From assembly GCA_024691465.1 (NCBI GenBank), contig JAILNO010000221.1:1-8143 (forward strand): 8,143 bases of DNA, written 5' to 3'. This document shows, piece by piece, positions 6,883 to 8,143 of this stretch (position 1 is the first letter of the stretch; each line of letters starts with the position of its first letter). A program made the position numbers and the translations under genes. Under the pieces are notes generated by a model. That model was given only the letters and a program-made list of their open reading frames with translations. It was not told where the DNA came from and ran no database searches. Origin of the DNA: Pseudobutyrivibrio sp. (GTDB lineage: Bacteria > Bacillota_A > Clostridia > Lachnospirales > Lachnospiraceae).

Positions 6883-7089
6883 GTTTGGAGCTGGAGCAGG
6901 GGGATGGGAGAAAACATATAAAACAGGAAAAAAGGACTATTAATATGCTTTTACTTGGCATTTCATAGGCTGTGAAATTAGAAATGACACATTTTATTGC
7001 TGTTAAGATAGATTAATATGTTATTCTGCTCCAGCCCAAGCAAAGAGAATTCTCAAAAAACATATATATAAGCAATTTTGCTTATATAT
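6871..7089. repeat. 219-bp tandem element, copy 2
   Basis: This copy begins exactly where copy 1 ends and has the same flanks. The 63-base core, 6940-7002, is AT-rich and unlike the core of copy 1. Repeat similarity fades after about 7098, where a third start of the unit (TATGT and a T-run) is not followed by the rest. Confidence 0.85.
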
Positions 7090-7098
7090 ATGTTTTTT
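6877..7098 (+). ncRNA. Possible structured RNA, copy 2 (hypothesis)
   Basis: The fold seen in copy 1 is stronger here. GCTGGAGCAG (6890-6899) pairs perfectly with CTGCTCCAGC (7026-7035). Outside a single bulged A (6889), 6878-6888 pairs with 7036-7046 over 11 bp including two G.U. Inside, AACATAT (6913-6919) pairs with ATATGTT (7016-7022). A perfect 19-bp terminator-like hairpin follows. Expression is unproven. Confidence 0.35.
7055..7098. terminator. Perfect 19-bp bidirectional terminator-like hairpin
   Basis: Arms 7055-7073 and 7080-7098 are exactly complementary over 19 bp around the loop AATTTT. The left arm starts with six A and the right arm ends with six T, so it could stop transcription in either direction. 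Confidence 0.7.
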
Positions 7099-7132
7099 AC
7101 TAATTGAGATGAAGCAGCAAGCCAGCCAGAAA

Positions 7133-7153
7133 CATATTTTTTGGAAAAATATG
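7133..7153. repeat. Small AT-rich hairpin
   Basis: CATATTTTT (7133-7141) and AAAAATATG (7145-7153) are perfectly complementary around a 3-nt loop. No T-run follows on the + strand. Confidence 0.6.
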
Positions 7154-7157
7154 CCAA

Positions 7158-7171
7158 TCTCTATGTCTGAA
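7158..7171. repeat. Orphan palindrome arm
   Basis: TCTCTATGTCTGAA is identical to the right arm of palindrome copy 1 (6524-6537), but no matching left arm lies just upstream. It looks like the remnant of a lost palindrome copy. Confidence 0.65.
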
Positions 7172-7176
7172 CGCAT

Positions 7177-7302
7177 TCCAGCAAGAAAGAATAGGCATAG
7201 GGAATTACAATAATAGAGAATCCCTATGCTTGAAGCCAGTCCAGCAAGAAAGAATAGGCATAGGAAATTGCAATAATAGAGAATCCCTATGCTTGAAGTC
7301 AG
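7177..7302. repeat. 63-bp tandem repeat, two copies, each carrying an ATAGGGAT-type palindrome
   Basis: The units 7177-7239 and 7240-7302 differ at three positions (7202/7265, 7207/7270, 7236/7299). Each holds a GCATAGG...CCTATGC inverted repeat. In unit 1 the arms 7195-7203 and 7221-7229 pair over 9 bp; in unit 2 the change at 7265 shortens the uninterrupted pairing to 7 bp. Confidence 0.9.
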
Positions 7303-7363
7303 CCCCGCCCCCAGTCAGCCCCGCCCCAGTCAGCTCCGCCCCAGTCAGCCCAGCCCAGCCCCC
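7297..7363. repeat. C-rich 15-16-bp tandem repeat (G-rich on the minus strand)
   Basis: There are four units: AGTCAGCCCCGCCCCC (7297-7312), AGTCAGCCCCGCCCC (7313-7327), AGTCAGCTCCGCCCC (7328-7342), and a final unit, 7343-7363, that changes into CAGCCC repeats. The minus strand carries at least six runs of three or more G spaced by a few bases. Confidence 0.9.
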
Positions 7364-7371
7364 AACAAGTA

Positions 7372-7400
7372 TCAACAGGTAGTTGCCCAAATCATATAAT
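7372..7400 (+). promoter_or_regulatory. Probable sigma-A-type promoter of the DUF1653 gene
   Basis: A perfect -10 box TATAAT (7395-7400) is preceded by TCAACA (7372-7377, four of six matches to TTGACA) with 17 bp between them. It lies 49 nt before the DUF1653 start, directly after the C-rich repeat. Confidence 0.6.
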
Positions 7401-7436
7401 TGTGTGAGAATGAATGATAGTTAAGAAGAAACTACA

Positions 7437-7444
7437 AGAGAGGT
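7437..7444 (+). promoter_or_regulatory. Ribosome binding site of the DUF1653 gene
   Basis: AGAGAGGT ends 5 nt before the ATG at 7450. An earlier in-frame ATG at 7414 has no such site and would add 12 residues that are not part of the domain. Confidence 0.65.
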
Positions 7445-7449
7445 ATATC

Positions 7450-7689
7450 ATGCAAGAACTACAATTACACAGAGTATATAAGCATTTCAAGGGGAACTAC
7501 TATCTGGTGGAGGATGTGGCCCAGGATTCGGAGACACAAGAGGAGATGGTGGTGTATCGCAAGCTCTATGATGATGGCAGCCTCTGGGTGCGCCCTAAGG
7601 ATATGTTCCTGTCTGAAGTGAATCATGAGAAGTATCCTGAGGTGAAGCAGAAGTATAGATTCGAATTGCAGGAGATTGAGAAGCAATAA
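7450..7689 (+). CDS. DUF1653 family protein
   Basis: A 79-residue soluble protein that is essentially one DUF1653 domain. Family features in order are YKHFKGNYYLVEDVA (10-24), SETQEEMVVYRKLY (27-40), the hallmark WVRPKDMF (46-53), and a closing YRFE (69-72). The family's function is unknown to me. It is preceded by its own promoter-like site and followed, after 31 nt, by the DUF3237 remnant and the membrane protein gene, with no terminator between, so the three probably share a transcript. Nothing links it to the sugar operon upstream. Confidence 0.88.
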   Translation: MQELQLHRVYKHFKGNYYLVEDVAQDSETQEEMVVYRKLYDDGSLWVRPKDMFLSEVNHEKYPEVKQKYRFELQEIEKQ

Positions 7690-7720
7690 TTGACTTGAAT
7701 TATGATGTAAGAGGGGTAAT

Positions 7721-7838
7721 ATGGTAGAAGAACTTACAATCTCACTGGAACTAGGTGAGATCCTAGATGTGAAGGACTTCAGTGGCTCGGGCAGGAGTGC
7801 AGTATCTTCATTGAAAACAATGGTGAAGGAGACATGTT
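7721..7838 (+). pseudogene. DUF3237 gene remnant with internal deletion and frameshift
   Basis: This is a damaged second copy of the gene at 6055. Bases 7747-7775 are identical to 6081-6109, and 7792-7826 are identical to 6271-6305. About 145 bp of the intact gene between these blocks is missing. In the intact gene the two break sites both read GCCAGGA (6124-6130 and 6269-6275), so slippage between short direct repeats explains the loss. Since 145 is not a multiple of 3, the frame shifts. A start with GAGGGG at 7711-7716 survives, giving a 44-codon frame that ends at 7855, inside the next gene. The 3' third of the gene is absent. It may still be translated and couple translation to the next gene. 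Confidence 0.85.
7826..7831 (+). promoter_or_regulatory. Ribosome binding site of the membrane protein, derived from the DUF3237 remnant
   Basis: AAGGAG lies 7 nt before the ATG at 7839. It is within, or at the very edge of, the block homologous to the intact DUF3237 gene, where the equivalent bases (6305-6310) read AGGGAG and code for protein. Confidence 0.7.
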
Positions 7839-8143
7839 ATGATGGACGAATATGACGATAGAGAGCGCAGGCGCAGGGCCAATAGGCGACGTCGCCATCG
7901 TCAGATGGTGATTAAGAGACGAATAGTCTTAGGCGCTATGGCACTTGCGGCCTGCCTTGTTATTATAGGGGCGGTGGTGCTGGTGAAGCATATCGTAACT
8001 GGTAAGCAGGATGAGCAGGTGGCTGAGGAGACTACGGAGGTGACCGAGGCTACAGTGCAGCAGGCGGACACAGATACTGCAGGAGAAAGTGACGCCGCTA
8101 ACGAAACAGAGGAGACCTCTGAGGAGGATGCAGCCGACCCACA
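7839..8143 (+). CDS. Membrane-anchored protein with Arg-rich cytoplasmic head, N-terminal part only
   Basis: The gene is open to the window end, with 101 residues visible. Residues 8-28 are extremely basic (12 Arg among the first 21 residues of this stretch, plus His and Lys), and are followed by one hydrophobic segment at about 29-49 and then an acidic, Thr- and Glu-rich stretch from 56 onward. The layout suggests a type II signal anchor: basic head inside, flexible acidic linker outside, and an enzymatic or binding domain further downstream that is not in the window. LAAC at 36-39 resembles a lipobox, but the hydrophobic run continues past the Cys, so a lipoprotein is less likely. Two adjacent ATGs (7839, 7842) could serve as start; the first has 7-nt spacing from AAGGAG. 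The family is not recognised from this part. Lachnospiraceae cell-wall hydrolases and deacetylases often have such N-termini (inference). Confidence 0.65.
   Translation, partial: MMDEYDDRERRRRANRRRRHRQMVIKRRIVLGAMALAACLVIIGAVVLVKHIVTGKQDEQVAEETTEVTEATVQQADTDTAGESDAANETEETSEEDAADP

Larger units (their letters stand above)
6442..7449. other. Non-coding, repeat-rich interval between two operons
   Basis: No credible gene was found on either strand in these roughly 1,000 bases. The content is structural. Three ACATAGGGAT palindromes lie at the left (6494-6658), two tandem 219-bp elements in the middle (6652-7089), and another small hairpin, an orphan palindrome arm, a 63-bp tandem repeat and a C-rich repeat at the right (7133-7363). 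A promoter precedes the DUF1653 gene. Base composition is patchy: 6721-6770 has 32 G or C in 50, although the surroundings are AT-rich. Confidence 0.8.

Noticed and set aside
6658..7098. Retron-like or diversity-generating element
   Set aside because: Long inverted arms around a variable core brought these to mind, but no reverse transcriptase gene is in the window and no template/variable repeat pair with adenine-biased changes is visible.
6494..7302. CRISPR array
   Set aside because: The repeated units are inverted-repeat arms with variable loops, in two separate groups and only two to three copies each. There are no identical direct repeats with unique spacers, and no cas gene.
7205..7390. 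Minus-strand 61-codon reading frame
   Set aside because: It runs through the C-rich and 63-bp repeats and encodes only the repetitive peptides these produce (for example a duplicated FKHRDSLLL). There is no ribosome binding site and no resemblance to a protein.
6442..7449. Insertion sequence or transposon
   Set aside because: No transposase frame of any kind and no target-site duplication could be recognised. At most these are non-autonomous repeats.
7690..7706. Promoter before the DUF3237 remnant
   Set aside because: TTGACT (7690-7695) and TATGAT (7701-7706) resemble the two boxes, but only 5 bp separate them, far too few for a working promoter. No -10 box is found at the right distance.
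7944..7955. Lipobox (LAAC) in the membrane protein
   Set aside because: The hydrophobic segment extends about ten residues beyond the Cys, unlike a lipoprotein signal, so a signal anchor fits better.

Overview
The window looks like a low-to-moderate GC Firmicute, most likely a fibre-degrading Lachnospiraceae member (Butyrivibrio, Pseudobutyrivibrio or Roseburia-like). This is an inference from protein content: an LplABC-type sugar importer without its own ATPase, cytoplasmic carbohydrate esterases, a DUF1653 protein, and strong Shine-Dalgarno sites. No rRNA, tRNA, transposase or CRISPR array is present. All supported genes are on the + strand.

Region 1 (1-6441) is a compact operon. It begins with the C-terminus of a solute-binding lipoprotein, then an intra-operon terminator hairpin, two CUT1-type permeases, and three esterases/hydrolases of different families (a CE1/EstD-like serine esterase, an alpha/beta hydrolase with HGGGF and GFSAG motifs, and a CE2-like SGNH esterase). 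A Nif3-like metal protein and a DUF3237 protein follow. After the hairpin, junctions are only 1-16 nt gaps or short overlaps. The simplest reading is import of an acylated (probably acetylated) oligosaccharide followed by deacylation in the cytoplasm. No glycoside hydrolase is visible here, and the roles of the Nif3-like and DUF3237 proteins are unknown.

Region 2 (6442-7449) is about 1 kb of non-coding DNA dense in repeats. It holds palindromes built on ACATAGGGAT/ATCCCTATGT, two tandem 219-bp elements, a 63-bp tandem duplication, and a C-rich repeat that is G-rich on the minus strand. In the 219-bp elements the flanks are similar but a 63-bp core is unrelated. The flanks can fold into a long stem in both copies, and nearly all differences in the paired arms of the inner stem exchange G.U for G-C or A-U. 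Each copy ends in a terminator-like hairpin. This is the strongest candidate for something undescribed, possibly a tandem pair of structured RNAs with a variable domain.

Region 3 (7450-8143) has a plausible promoter, a DUF1653 gene, and a wrecked second copy of the DUF3237 gene with a 145-bp internal deletion. A membrane-anchored protein with an Arg-rich head runs off the window end. Its ribosome binding site lies inside the DUF3237 remnant.
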